In this document: in pieces, positions 9,299 through 16,392 of the stretch | How positions within the stretch are numbered: the stretch's first letter is position 1 | Layout: the number at the start of each line of letters is the position of its first letter | Assembly (NCBI GenBank): GCA_031406575.1 | Contig: JANOHP010000181.1 | Location: forward strand, 1 to 64,000 | Length of the DNA: 64,000 nucleotides | DNA from: Ga0077555 sp031406575 | GTDB taxonomy: Bacteria > Pseudomonadota > Alphaproteobacteria > Rhizobiales > Hyphomicrobiaceae | Direction: 5' to 3' | Position numbers and translations under genes: made by a program | Notes under the pieces: model-generated | The model's database searches: none | What the model was told of the DNA's origin: nothing | Seen by the model: the letters and a program-made list of their open reading frames with translations, nothing else

Positions 9299-9897
9299 GT
9301 TGCGCTCGGGGTGTCGCGCGCGGGATCGGCGGCCAGGATGAGGCGCGCGTGCGCCAAGCGCTGCACCTCTACCGGATTGTGACTGACGAGCACGACGCAG
9401 CGACCCGCCAGCGTCTCGAACCGTATGACTTCGTCGGTGAGGGCCGCCGTATCCGCATCGAGCGCCGCCGTCGGCTCGTCGAGCAGCAGCACGCGAGGTT
9501 CGTCGACGATGGCGCGGATCAGTGCCAAACGTTGGCGCTCCCCCGTCGACAACTGGCTGATGGGCCGATCGAGGGAGCCGCGGTCGAGCCCCAGCGCATC
9601 GATCAGGCGGCCGACGCGGGGCAGCGATGGCAGATGCGTGCGCGCCGTCTCCCCCCACCACCCCGCTTCCGCCGAGACATAGCGAACCCACCGTCGCCAC
9701 GTGTGCGCCGCCATTTCGCGCCGCTCGCCGCCGTCGACAAAAACTTGGCCATTGACAGGATCGAGATCGGCGATGGCGCGCAGCAGACGCGTCTTGCCCG
9801 TTCCGGACGGACCTTCGACGGACAGGCACTCTCCAGAAGCCACTGTGAACGACAGCGGCGGCAGGTGTGCGATGCGGATATGATCGACGCGCAGCAA
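9250..9897 (-). CDS. ABC transporter ATP-binding protein (FetA-like), orphan
   Basis: A 215-residue ABC ATPase. Walker A is GPSGTGKT (about 31-38), the signature is LSTGERQRLALIRAI, Walker B is VLLLDEPTAAL, and the H-loop is VSHNP. Short length and overall pattern resemble FetA/YbbL, the ATPase of an iron exporter, but no permease gene (FetB or other) is beside it. The start is a TTG at 9897 with AGAGG 8 nt upstream. The frame stays open upstream, but no ATG, GTG or TTG is found there near enough to be convincing. Its end overlaps the convergent OCD-family gene by 49 bp. Confidence 0.8.
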   Translation of the reverse strand: MLRVDHIRIAHLPPLSFTVASGECLSVEGPSGTGKTRLLRAIADLDPVNGQVFVDGGERREMAAHTWRRWVRYVSAEAGWWGETARTHLPSLPRVGRLIDALGLDRGSLDRPISQLSTGERQRLALIRAIVDEPRVLLLDEPTAALDADTAALTDEVIRFETLAGRCVVLVSHNPVEVQRLAHARLILAADPARDTPSATQISTVRPTPTRNASA

Positions 9898-10121
9898 GGC
9901 AAACGCCTCTGGGGTGAGTGGCTCGGCGATCAGCCGCCATCGTGCGGTCTCATTTCCTAGCAGCTTGGTGCACGCGCGACCATCCCCACGCGGCGCGGGA
10001 GATCCCCGTCAGTCGTGGCCGGCGTTGCATCGCTGCGCAAATTCAGCGATAGGCTCGAGCAGTTGGACGTGTGGTCGGCGCAGGTCTCGTGCCGTCCACT
10101 GCCACCAGGAGATTGCAACGC

Positions 10122-10724
10122 GTGGCCAAGGATCCCGAACCCGACACAGACGGCGCCGACGCCGACACGCGCATTGCGCCCGATCCGTTGTCGGCAGTGC
10201 TGCCGGCCCTCGCGGCGCTGGGGGCGATTGCCTCGATCGCGGCCGTCCATTGGGTCGGCCAGGAGAAGACTGCGGAGCGTGCGCGGCCCCGGCGCAAGGC
10301 CGCCATCGCACTCAGGGATCTGGAATCGTGCTGCATGGGCCTGCAGGAGATCTTCAAGCGCCTGCATCGCAATGCCAAGCTGTTTGCAGGCGAAGGCTCA
10401 GCAGCCGCATCCCCTTTGAAGTTCGGCGTACATGGGCCGCGCATCGATCAGAGTCTCGTGCGCACCTATCATCAGTTGATGAACGACATCGCCTCGATGC
10501 TCGTGCTTGCGGCGCAGAACGCGTTCGATGTGATGTGCGCCATCGAGGACGGCGAGATCGTCGCGCCCGAACAACTCTTCTATGGCTTCGGCGAGCAGCA
10601 GGATCGCTTGAACAAGCTCATCCAGAGTCGTGCGACGCTCAAGCTCTCGATCGAGACGGGTTTGCAGGTCGCCGATCAACTCGCAGCGATGGTGAAGGAG
10701 CTGCGCAAGTACAAGGTCGAGTGA
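10122..10724 (+). CDS. Hypothetical protein with one membrane segment
   Basis: A 200-residue protein that I do not recognise. After a charged N-terminus there is one hydrophobic segment (about residues 23-46, LSAVLPALAALGAIASIAAV), then a helical, charged domain with regular heptad-like leucines that may be a coiled coil. The GTG at 10122 has AGGAGA 9 nt upstream, which I prefer to the in-frame ATG 17 codons earlier. It stands alone between the ABC ATPase and the histone-like genes. Confidence 0.65.
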   Translation: MAKDPEPDTDGADADTRIAPDPLSAVLPALAALGAIASIAAVHWVGQEKTAERARPRRKAAIALRDLESCCMGLQEIFKRLHRNAKLFAGEGSAAASPLKFGVHGPRIDQSLVRTYHQLMNDIASMLVLAAQNAFDVMCAIEDGEIVAPEQLFYGFGEQQDRLNKLIQSRATLKLSIETGLQVADQLAAMVKELRKYKVE

Positions 10725-11162
10725 TGCGCGATGTGATGCGATGACGTTGCATCCAGTCGTTGCGCGCGCGAACTTCTTCATCGCTCATCACGCTTTCGCG
10801 CTACGATGCTCTTGACATCTTGCATCGCGCGCACAATTTTTGTCGGATGCGCACACATGCGATGGAACCTTCGAGGCAGTGCGTGCGTAGTTGAGTGAGA
10901 CGACGGCGTCACGTTTTCGACGTCGACAGATTCGGTTCGCAGACGGCGATCGACAGTCGACAGAGCAAACGGGATTTCGTCCACGAGCGTTCAAAGAGTC
11001 GATTTGAATACCAAAATGAGGATTTACAGCAACACTCGGGCAGTAACTCGCAGGTTTTCCCAGACAGTTTTCGTTTTATCAGTCAACAACGCAGATGATT
11101 ATGTTCATATTTTTTCGTGCTCGAGCTGATTCGGGTGCATCTCAAAACTAGGGAGAAAGAGA
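10725..11162. other. 438-bp intergenic region, AT-richer than its surroundings
   Basis: No gene longer than about 25 residues with a ribosome site is seen. The region holds a possible promoter (10812-10840) and, from about 11010 on, an AT-rich run that leads into the leader of the 29-residue histone-like gene. I see no repeat, tRNA or known riboswitch. Confidence 0.5.
10812..10840 (+). promoter_or_regulatory. Possible sigma-70 promoter
   Basis: TTGACA (10812-10817), a 17-nt spacer, then AATTTT (10835-10840). The -35 box is perfect; the -10 box is a fair match only. It would give a long leader of more than 300 nt to the small histone-like gene at 11163, so another promoter nearer to that gene is likely as well. 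Confidence 0.35.
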
Positions 11163-11252
11163 ATGGCTAAGGCAGCAAAGAAGGTAGTGAAGAAGGCTCC
11201 GGCTAAGAAAGCCGCCAAGAAGGCCGTCGCGAAGAAAAAAGCGTCGCGTTGA
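11163..11252 (+). CDS. 29-residue lysine/alanine-rich histone H1-like miniprotein
   Basis: The frame ATG...TGA encodes only 29 residues, beginning MAKAAKKVVKKAPAKK, with 13 lysines and mostly alanine otherwise. This is the AK/AKK composition of histone H1 C-terminal tails and of bacterial H1-like nucleoid proteins. AGGGAG lies before the ATG, in a leader almost identical to that of the longer histone-like gene 500 bp downstream. A strong intrinsic terminator follows at 11330-11371. It is expected to be a cytoplasmic DNA- or RNA-binding peptide; this is inferred from composition alone. It is too short for most gene callers. Confidence 0.7.
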   Translation: MAKAAKKVVKKAPAKKAAKKAVAKKKASR

Positions 11253-11329
11253 ACGGAACGACCGGCGCGTTGTCGACGATCGTCGACGGTTTCCCCGTGC
11301 AGCCGTAGACCAACGTCGCGAACGTTCCA

Positions 11330-11371
11330 GACCGGAGGATGCGTCCTGCGCCCTCCGGTCTCTTTGTTTTT
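11330..11371 (+). terminator. Rho-independent terminator of the 29-residue gene
   Basis: GACCGGAGG (11330-11338) pairs perfectly with CCTCCGGTC (11352-11360) around a 13-nt loop, followed by TCTTTGTTTTT. It lies 78 bp after the stop codon of the miniprotein gene. Confidence 0.85.
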
Positions 11372-11640
11372 GCGTGCGCTGATCTCACGCGGTGGGGATG
11401 GCGTGTGTCGAGACGGAGATGGCATGTGTGAGGCAGAGTCGGCGCCGAATCACCCGATCGGGCAAAAAGCGTCGCCTGAGCTTTCTTCTGCATCATCAAA
11501 GACATGCAAAGCACTCGAATGATGTCGATTTTGGTCCCGTTGGACCACTTCGGTTAACTACGCGTTAACCCTGACAGCCAAAACTGATGTAGGCGTGTGG
11601 ACATGATTCGTCTGGGCAGACGAGCCGCTCGCCATCTGGG
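11372..11640. other. Spacer with two short palindromes
   Basis: Between the terminator and the second histone-like gene I see no gene. Two inverted repeats stand close together: TGGTCC-CGTT-GGACCA (11534-11549) and GGTTAAC-TACGC-GTTAACC (11554-11572). They lie 87-125 bp before the next ATG and could be a regulator-binding region; no known operator is recognised. Confidence 0.4.
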
Positions 11641-11658
11641 AAAACTAGGAGAGAGACA

Positions 11659-11886
11659 ATGGCTAAGACAATCAAGGCGAAGACCAAGAAGACCCCTGCC
11701 AAGAAGCCTACCAGCAAGGCGAAGACCAAGTCGCGCACCGTTGCCGCGCGTTCTGTCGTTGCCGCCAAGATCACGAAGAAGGTTGCTCGCAAGCCGGCTG
11801 CCAAGAAGAAAACCGTTGCTGCGCGCTCGACCTCGTCGGTGAAACGCACCGCCAGCCGCAAGACGAGCCCCAAGGCGAAGGGCTGA
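11659..11886 (+). CDS. Histone H1-like lysine-rich protein
   Basis: A 75-residue, extremely basic protein made of Lys, Ala, Thr, Ser and Arg (starts MAKTIKAKTKKTPAKKPTSK, ends SPKAKG), without any hydrophobic core. Such sequences are known from bacterial histone H1-like nucleoid proteins and bind DNA by charge. AGGAGAG lies at good distance from the ATG. The 18-nt leader AAAACTAGGAGAGAGACA and the first codons are nearly the same as in the 29-residue gene upstream, so the two are likely paralogues by local duplication. A hairpin that can terminate from both sides follows. Confidence 0.8.
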   Translation: MAKTIKAKTKKTPAKKPTSKAKTKSRTVAARSVVAAKITKKVARKPAAKKKTVAARSTSSVKRTASRKTSPKAKG

Positions 11887-11913
11887 ACGTCGGCGACAGC
11901 CGCGTTCACTTTC

Positions 11914-11964
11914 AAACACATCGGCCGGTGATCGCATGAGGCGGTCGACCGGCCGAAAGTGTTT
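11914..11964. terminator. Bidirectional terminator-like hairpin between histone-like gene and sdhB
   Basis: The stem is AAACAC + CGGCCGGT paired with ACCGGCCG + GTGTTT, with a small internal loop and an 18-nt apical loop, and a TTTT run at the right end. It lies between two convergent genes (stop codons at 11886 and 12003), as expected for a shared terminator. Confidence 0.7.
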
Positions 11965-12002
11965 TCAAGGGGTCGTTCCGCGCGTCGTGGCGGTTATCGG
12001 CC

Positions 12003-12782
12003 TCAGACGCGACGCTCCACCATCAGCTTTTTCAATTCGGCGATGGCTTTTGCAGGATTGAGCCCCTTTGGGCAGGTCTTGGCGCAGTTCATGATCGTAT
12101 GGCAGCGATAGAGTCGAAAAGGGTCCTCGAGGGCGTCCAAGCGCTCGCCGGTCGCCTCGTCCCGACTGTCGATGACCCAGCGGTAGGCCTGCAGCAGAAT
12201 GGCGGGGCCCAAGAACCGGTCGGAGTTCCACCAGTAGCTCGGACACGACGCCGAACAGCAGGCACACAAAATGCACTCGTAGAGCCCGTCGAGCTTTTCG
12301 CGGTCCTCGCGCGCTTGTTTCCATTCCCCCGGAGGCGTCGGCGTGGTGGTTTTCAGCCAGGGTTCGATCGACCGGTGCTGGGCGTAGAAGTCCGTGAGGT
12401 CGGGAACGAGGTCCTTGATTACCTGCAGATGCGGCAGCGGGAAGATGTGAACCGCGCCCTTTACGTCTTCAATCGACTTGAGGCATGCGAGCTCATTGCC
12501 GCCGTCGACGTTCATCGAGCACGACCCGCAGATGCCTTCGCGGCAGGAGCGGCGGAAGGCGAGCGTGGGATCGATCTCGTTCTTGATCTTGATCAGCGCG
12601 TCGAGAACCATCGGTCCGCACTGCGCCTGATCCACCCAATAGGTGTCGATGCGCGGGTTGTCTGTGTCGTCGGGATTCCAGCGATAGATGCGGAATTCCT
12701 TCCACGTGCCGCTTCCCTCGGGTCGATTCCAGGTCTTGCCGGTCGTGTACTTGGAGTTTCTTGGCAACGTCAGCTGGACCAT
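12003..12782 (-). CDS. sdhB: Succinate dehydrogenase iron-sulfur subunit
   Basis: A 259-residue SdhB, the electron-transfer subunit of complex II that links FAD in SdhA to the quinone site. The [2Fe-2S] ligands are C80, C85, C88 and C100, and the [4Fe-4S]/[3Fe-4S] ligands are in CILCACCSASCPS and CHTIMNCAKTCPKG. The ATG at 12782 gives the N-terminus MVQLTLPRNS, as in rhizobial SdhB; an upstream TTG start would add 18 residues without homology. Unusually, the gene is not behind sdhA: it lies 2.8 kb away on the opposite strand, downstream of ndk, a CDF gene and glyQ. Confidence 0.97.
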   Translation of the reverse strand: MVQLTLPRNSKYTTGKTWNRPEGSGTWKEFRIYRWNPDDTDNPRIDTYWVDQAQCGPMVLDALIKIKNEIDPTLAFRRSCREGICGSCSMNVDGGNELACLKSIEDVKGAVHIFPLPHLQVIKDLVPDLTDFYAQHRSIEPWLKTTTPTPPGEWKQAREDREKLDGLYECILCACCSASCPSYWWNSDRFLGPAILLQAYRWVIDSRDEATGERLDALEDPFRLYRCHTIMNCAKTCPKGLNPAKAIAELKKLMVERRV

Positions 12783-12835
12783 CTGGAACCTGGCTTTCTG
12801 GGCAGGAGGTTTGCGGCGTGGGCGGACTTTGGCCA

Positions 12836-12865
12836 AATCCGCGCGCCGGTGTCAACGCGCGGATT
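12836..12865. promoter_or_regulatory. Perfect inverted repeat between glyQ and sdhB
   Basis: AATCCGCGCG (12836-12845) and CGCGCGGATT (12856-12865) form a perfect 10-bp stem with a 10-nt loop; on the minus strand the loop contains TTGACA. There is no T-run, so it could be an RNA-processing or attenuating hairpin, or part of an sdhB promoter, rather than a full terminator. Confidence 0.5.
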
Positions 12866-12909
12866 GCCCGACACACGAGGGATTTGAGGGCGATCGAGGC
12901 GGGGCGTCA

Positions 12910-13875
12910 TCACGCCATGCCGCCGCCTTCGGTGGCGAGCCACGCCGCGCAGCAGGCTTTCGCCAGTTCGCGTACGCGCAGGATATAGCTCTGGCGTTCG
13001 GTGACGGAGATGACGCCGCGCGCATCGAGAAGATTGAAGACGTGGGACGCTTTGATGCACTGATCGTAGGCTGGCAGCGCCATCATGTGGCGCCCTCCCG
13101 TCTCGTTGGACGGTGCACCCTTCTCGAGCAACGCCTTGCATTCGGCTTCCGCGTCCTTGAAGTGGGCGAGCAGCATGTTGGTGTCGGCATGCTCGAAATT
13201 GTAGCGGGAGAATTCCTGCTCGGCCTGCTGGAAGACGTCGTTGTAGGTGAGCTTGCGGTCGTCGTGGCGACCATTGAAGTTGAGATCCCACACCCGGTCC
13301 ACGCCCTGCACGTACATGGCGAGCCGTTCCAGACCGTAGGTGATCTCGCCGGCGACGGGGTTGCAATCGAAGCCGCCGACCTGCTGGAAGTAGGTGAATT
13401 GGGTCACTTCCATGCCGTTGCACCACACCTCCCAGCCCAACCCCCAGGCACCCAGCGTGGGGCTTTCCCAATCGTCTTCGACGAACCGGATGTCGTTCAA
13501 GGACGTGGCGATACCGATCGCATCGAGGCTCGCCAGATACAGATCCAAGATGGCGGGCGGTGATGGCTTCATGATCACCTGGAACTGGTAGTAGTGCTGC
13601 ATGCGGTTGGGGTTTTCGCCGTAGCGACCATCCTTGGGGCGGCGCGAGGGCTGCACATAAGCCGCGTTCCATGCCCGCGGCCCAAGCGCGCGCAGCGTCG
13701 TTGCGGGATGAAAGGTGCCCGCCCCTACTTCCATGTCGTAGGGTTGGAGGATGACGCAGCCTTGCGCCCCCCAGAACTGCTGTAGCGTGAGGATCAGGTC
13801 CTGGAACGACTCCTTGGGCCGCAGGCCTTCGAGGGCAGCGGCAGCCGTCGGAACTGTGGTCATCGGTGTCGGCAT
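12910..13875 (-). CDS. glyQ: Glycine--tRNA ligase alpha subunit
   Basis: A 321-residue GlyQ, the catalytic subunit of the bacterial alpha2-beta2 glycyl-tRNA synthetase. Typical blocks are FWGAQGCVILQPYDMEVGAG, FHPATTLRALGP, NPNRMQHYYQFQVI and GWEVWCNGMEVTQFTYFQQ. The ATG at 13875 has GAGG upstream. In most genomes glyS (beta subunit) follows directly; here the next gene is sdhB, 127 bp on, and glyS is not in the window. The gene follows a CDF transporter gene by 80 bp. Confidence 0.97.
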   Translation of the reverse strand: MPTPMTTVPTAAAALEGLRPKESFQDLILTLQQFWGAQGCVILQPYDMEVGAGTFHPATTLRALGPRAWNAAYVQPSRRPKDGRYGENPNRMQHYYQFQVIMKPSPPAILDLYLASLDAIGIATSLNDIRFVEDDWESPTLGAWGLGWEVWCNGMEVTQFTYFQQVGGFDCNPVAGEITYGLERLAMYVQGVDRVWDLNFNGRHDDRKLTYNDVFQQAEQEFSRYNFEHADTNMLLAHFKDAEAECKALLEKGAPSNETGGRHMMALPAYDQCIKASHVFNLLDARGVISVTERQSYILRVRELAKACCAAWLATEGGGMA

Positions 13876-13955
13876 GGCAGCGCCTCGCTCGGGATCGGAT
13901 GCGGGCGCACTATACGGAATTCGGGTTCAGCGTCATCAGGATTACGGTCGACGCG

Positions 13956-14864
13956 TCACAATACGAGCACGCCGTGATGGCGGGCTTCGCCATCGGGTTC
14001 GACGTGAATGAGAACCTCGGCGCCGTCGAGGGTCTTGTGGATGGCTTCCTCGATGCGGTCGCAGATGGCGTGGGCCTCGGCGACCGTCATCGTGCCGGGC
14101 ACCACCATGTGGAATTCGATGAAGACGGCACGCCCGGCGCTGCGTGTGCGCAGGTCGTGGACTTCGATGGCGCCGCCCGCGTTGGCCGCGATGACGGTTC
14201 GGATTTGGCTGCCGACATCGGGCTCGACCGCTTCGTCCATCAAGCTGCTCACCGATTGGCTGGTCAAACGCCATCCCGTCCACAGGATGTTGAGCGCCAC
14301 GGCGCCGGCGAGAATGGGGTCGAGGATGGTCAAGTCCGTCAAAGTGACCAGCACGAGACCCACGAGCACACCGGCCGTGGTCGCGACGTCGGTGACAATG
14401 TGCCAGCCGTCGGCCTCGAGCGCCGGCGATCTGCGGCGGCGGCCCATCACGACGAGAACGGTGGCCCAGCCTGCGTTGAGGATGCTGGCGCCCGTCGAAA
14501 TGACCATGCCGAGGACGGGTTGGGTCAGTGCGCGCGGGTTGAACAGGGCGCTCCACGCCTCGTGCAGGATGAGGAAGGCGGCGAAGATGATCAGCGCGCC
14601 CTCGAGAATGGCCGAGAAGTACTCGGCTTTGTGGTGGCCGAACTGATGCAACGGATCGGCGGGGCGCGCACTGATGCGGATCGTGACCAACGCCACGACG
14701 GCGGTGACGACGTTGACGACGCTTTCGAGCGCATCCGAATAGAGCGCAACGCTGCCGGTATAATGGTAGGCCAGATACTTGATGCCCATGACGACAAAGG
14801 CCACGGCGATGCTCGCCGCTGCAATAACTGTCAGGTCATGCGTGGCATTCGCCCGGGCGGTCAC
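13956..14864 (-). CDS. Cation diffusion facilitator family metal transporter
   Basis: A 302-residue CDF protein with six predicted membrane helices and a cytoplasmic C-terminal domain (from about residue 208). Metal-site residues are visible in helix 2 (D44 in YSDALES) and helix 5 (H156 and D160 in GWHIVTD); the FGHHKAEY loop is typical. Members export Zn, Fe, Mn or Co in exchange for protons. The start is a GTG at 14864 with GGAGG 9 nt upstream. It sits 30 bp after ndk and 80 bp before glyQ on the same strand. The metal is not determined. Confidence 0.92.
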   Translation of the reverse strand: MTARANATHDLTVIAAASIAVAFVVMGIKYLAYHYTGSVALYSDALESVVNVVTAVVALVTIRISARPADPLHQFGHHKAEYFSAILEGALIIFAAFLILHEAWSALFNPRALTQPVLGMVISTGASILNAGWATVLVVMGRRRRSPALEADGWHIVTDVATTAGVLVGLVLVTLTDLTILDPILAGAVALNILWTGWRLTSQSVSSLMDEAVEPDVGSQIRTVIAANAGGAIEVHDLRTRSAGRAVFIEFHMVVPGTMTVAEAHAICDRIEEAIHKTLDGAEVLIHVEPDGEARHHGVLVL

Positions 14865-14894
14865 GTGCCGACGCCTCCGCCTTGTTCGCCACGG

Positions 14895-15317
14895 TCAGCC
14901 GACGATTTCGTCTGCGCTGAAGTTGAGGGCGATTTCGCGTGCGGCCGCAGCGGCGCTGTCGGAGCCGTGCGTCGAGTTCTCGCCCTTGGAGACGGCGAAC
15001 AGTTTGCGGATGGTCCCGTCAGCCGCCTCTTTGGGGTCGGTCGCGCCCATGATTTCGCGGTACCGGGCAATGGCGTTCTCACCTTCCAGCACTTGGACGA
15101 CCACGGGCCCCGACGTCATGAAGGTGGTCAGTTCGCCGTAGAAGGGGCGGGCGGCGTGCTCTTCGTAGAACTTCTCGGCCTGCGCCTTGGACCAGCGCAC
15201 CCGCTTCTGGGCGATGATCGCCAGACCCGCTTTTTCGATGACCGCATTGATCGCACCAGTCATATTGCGGCGCGTGGCATCGGGCTTGATGATGGAAAAC
15301 GTGCGTTCGATCGCCAT
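14895..15317 (-). CDS. ndk: Nucleoside diphosphate kinase
   Basis: A 140-residue Ndk that equilibrates NTP and dNTP pools through a phosphohistidine. The catalytic H117 lies in the invariant NSTHGSDS motif; the N-terminus ERTFSIIKPDATRRN and the GELTTFMTSGP block are typical. The ATG at 15317 has GAGGG upstream and a good promoter 54-82 bp away (15371-15399). It heads a minus-strand run ndk, CDF, glyQ, sdhB. Confidence 0.97.
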   Translation of the reverse strand: MAIERTFSIIKPDATRRNMTGAINAVIEKAGLAIIAQKRVRWSKAQAEKFYEEHAARPFYGELTTFMTSGPVVVQVLEGENAIARYREIMGATDPKEAADGTIRKLFAVSKGENSTHGSDSAAAAAREIALNFSADEIVG

Positions 15318-15370
15318 TTGGACCCTCGGTTCCGGCCGGCGAACCGGCAGCTTATGTGTGTGTGGCGCGG

Positions 15371-15399
15371 GTTATAGCTGCGGGTCGACAGGGCCACAA
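15371..15399 (-). promoter_or_regulatory. Putative ndk promoter
   Basis: On the minus strand: TTGTGG (-35, 15399-15394), 17-nt spacer, TATAAC (-10, 15376-15371). It gives a leader of roughly 47 nt for ndk and lies in the 227-bp spacer shared with sdhC. Confidence 0.55.
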
Positions 15400-15544
15400 G
15401 GGTGGGCTGATTGTCTGTGGCTGTGTGTTCGGTGGAAAGTGCGACACTGCCATGCACTGTCTTGGGACACACGGCATTGCCGGGTTCCTATCGGCACGTT
15501 AAAAGGCGGCGAACGTCGCTCGCCCCGTGTGGAGATCGAAGCTA

Positions 15545-15964
15545 ATGGCGCAAGACGAGACGCAATCGTCGAAACGGCCGCAACGGCCGCTCTCTCCGCA
15601 TATCCAAATCTACAAGCGCGAAATCAACATGGTGATGTCGATCCTGCATCGCATCACCGGCGCGGCTTTGTACGGCGGTACAGTCCTATTGGCTTGGTGG
15701 CTGATCGCTGCCGCCAGCGGACCCGACGCGTTCGCCTCGGCCAATCGGTTGTTGGCCTCCCCTCTCGGGCTGCTGGTGCTGTTCGGCTTCACCTGGGCCT
15801 TGATGCACCATCTGCTCGGCGGCGTGCGGCATCTCGTTTGGGATACGGGCTGGGGGTTCGACCTCGATAGCATCGACATGATTTCGTGGGCGACCGGCAT
15901 CGGCTCGGCGGTTTTGACGATCGCCATTTGGCTTTGGGCTCTGTTGGGCAAGGGAGCGTTGTAA
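15545..15964 (+). CDS. sdhC: Succinate dehydrogenase cytochrome b556 subunit
   Basis: A 139-residue membrane anchor of complex II with three hydrophobic helices. The family motifs RPLSPHIQIYKREINMVMS, ILHRITG (quinone-site Ser/Arg region) and HHLLGGVRHLVWD (heme-ligand His region) are all present. The ATG at 15545 has GGAG 10 nt upstream; an in-frame ATG six codons earlier has no site. It opens the sdhCDA operon, one base before sdhD. Confidence 0.96.
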   Translation: MAQDETQSSKRPQRPLSPHIQIYKREINMVMSILHRITGAALYGGTVLLAWWLIAAASGPDAFASANRLLASPLGLLVLFGFTWALMHHLLGGVRHLVWDTGWGFDLDSIDMISWATGIGSAVLTIAIWLWALLGKGAL

Positions 15965-15965
15965 T

Positions 15966-16388
15966 ATGAGCACGCCACCACTTTACCCCACGCCTTCGCC
16001 GACCAAAGCCCGCATCCGCACGCCGCTGGCCCGCGTGCGCGGGTTGGGCTCGGCCAAGGACGGGACCGCGCACTTTTGGTGGATTCGCGTCACATCGGTG
16101 CTGCTGATATTTTTGACGATCCACGCGGTGGCCCTCGCCGTGAGCTTGATCGGGGCCGACTATGCGATCGCGCGCACCGCTTTGGCGCGGCCGCTCAACG
16201 CCATTCCGCTGCTGCTCTTGATCCTGGCTGGCGTCTATCACATGTGGCTCGGGATGCAGGTGATCATCGAGGACTACGTGCACAGCGAGGCCCCCAAGGT
16301 GGTGTGGCTGATGCTGAACTGGATCTTCTCGGCAGTCGTCGGCCTGACGTGTGTCTTCGCCGTGCTCAAACTTTCATTCGGGGCCTGA
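15966..16388 (+). CDS. sdhD: Succinate dehydrogenase membrane anchor subunit
   Basis: A 140-residue SdhD with three membrane helices (about 42-64, 73-96 and 112-136). The second helix ends in YHMWLGMQVIIEDYVH, which holds the expected heme-ligand histidine and the D/Y pair near the quinone. It starts one base after the sdhC stop and ends four bases before sdhA, so the three genes are translationally close. Confidence 0.95.
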   Translation: MSTPPLYPTPSPTKARIRTPLARVRGLGSAKDGTAHFWWIRVTSVLLIFLTIHAVALAVSLIGADYAIARTALARPLNAIPLLLLILAGVYHMWLGMQVIIEDYVHSEAPKVVWLMLNWIFSAVVGLTCVFAVLKLSFGA

Positions 16389-16392
16389 CGTC

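Noticed and set aside
7694..9940. Long minus-strand open frame of 748 codons
   Set aside because: It is antisense to the hydroxyacid dehydrogenase and OCD-family genes and partly to the ABC ATPase frame; arginine-rich, low-complexity translation without any family motif. Typical shadow in GC-rich DNA.
9898..9960. N-terminal extension of the ABC ATPase (frame open upstream)
   Set aside because: No usable start codon occurs in the extension, and ABC ATPases of this type begin close to the TTG chosen.
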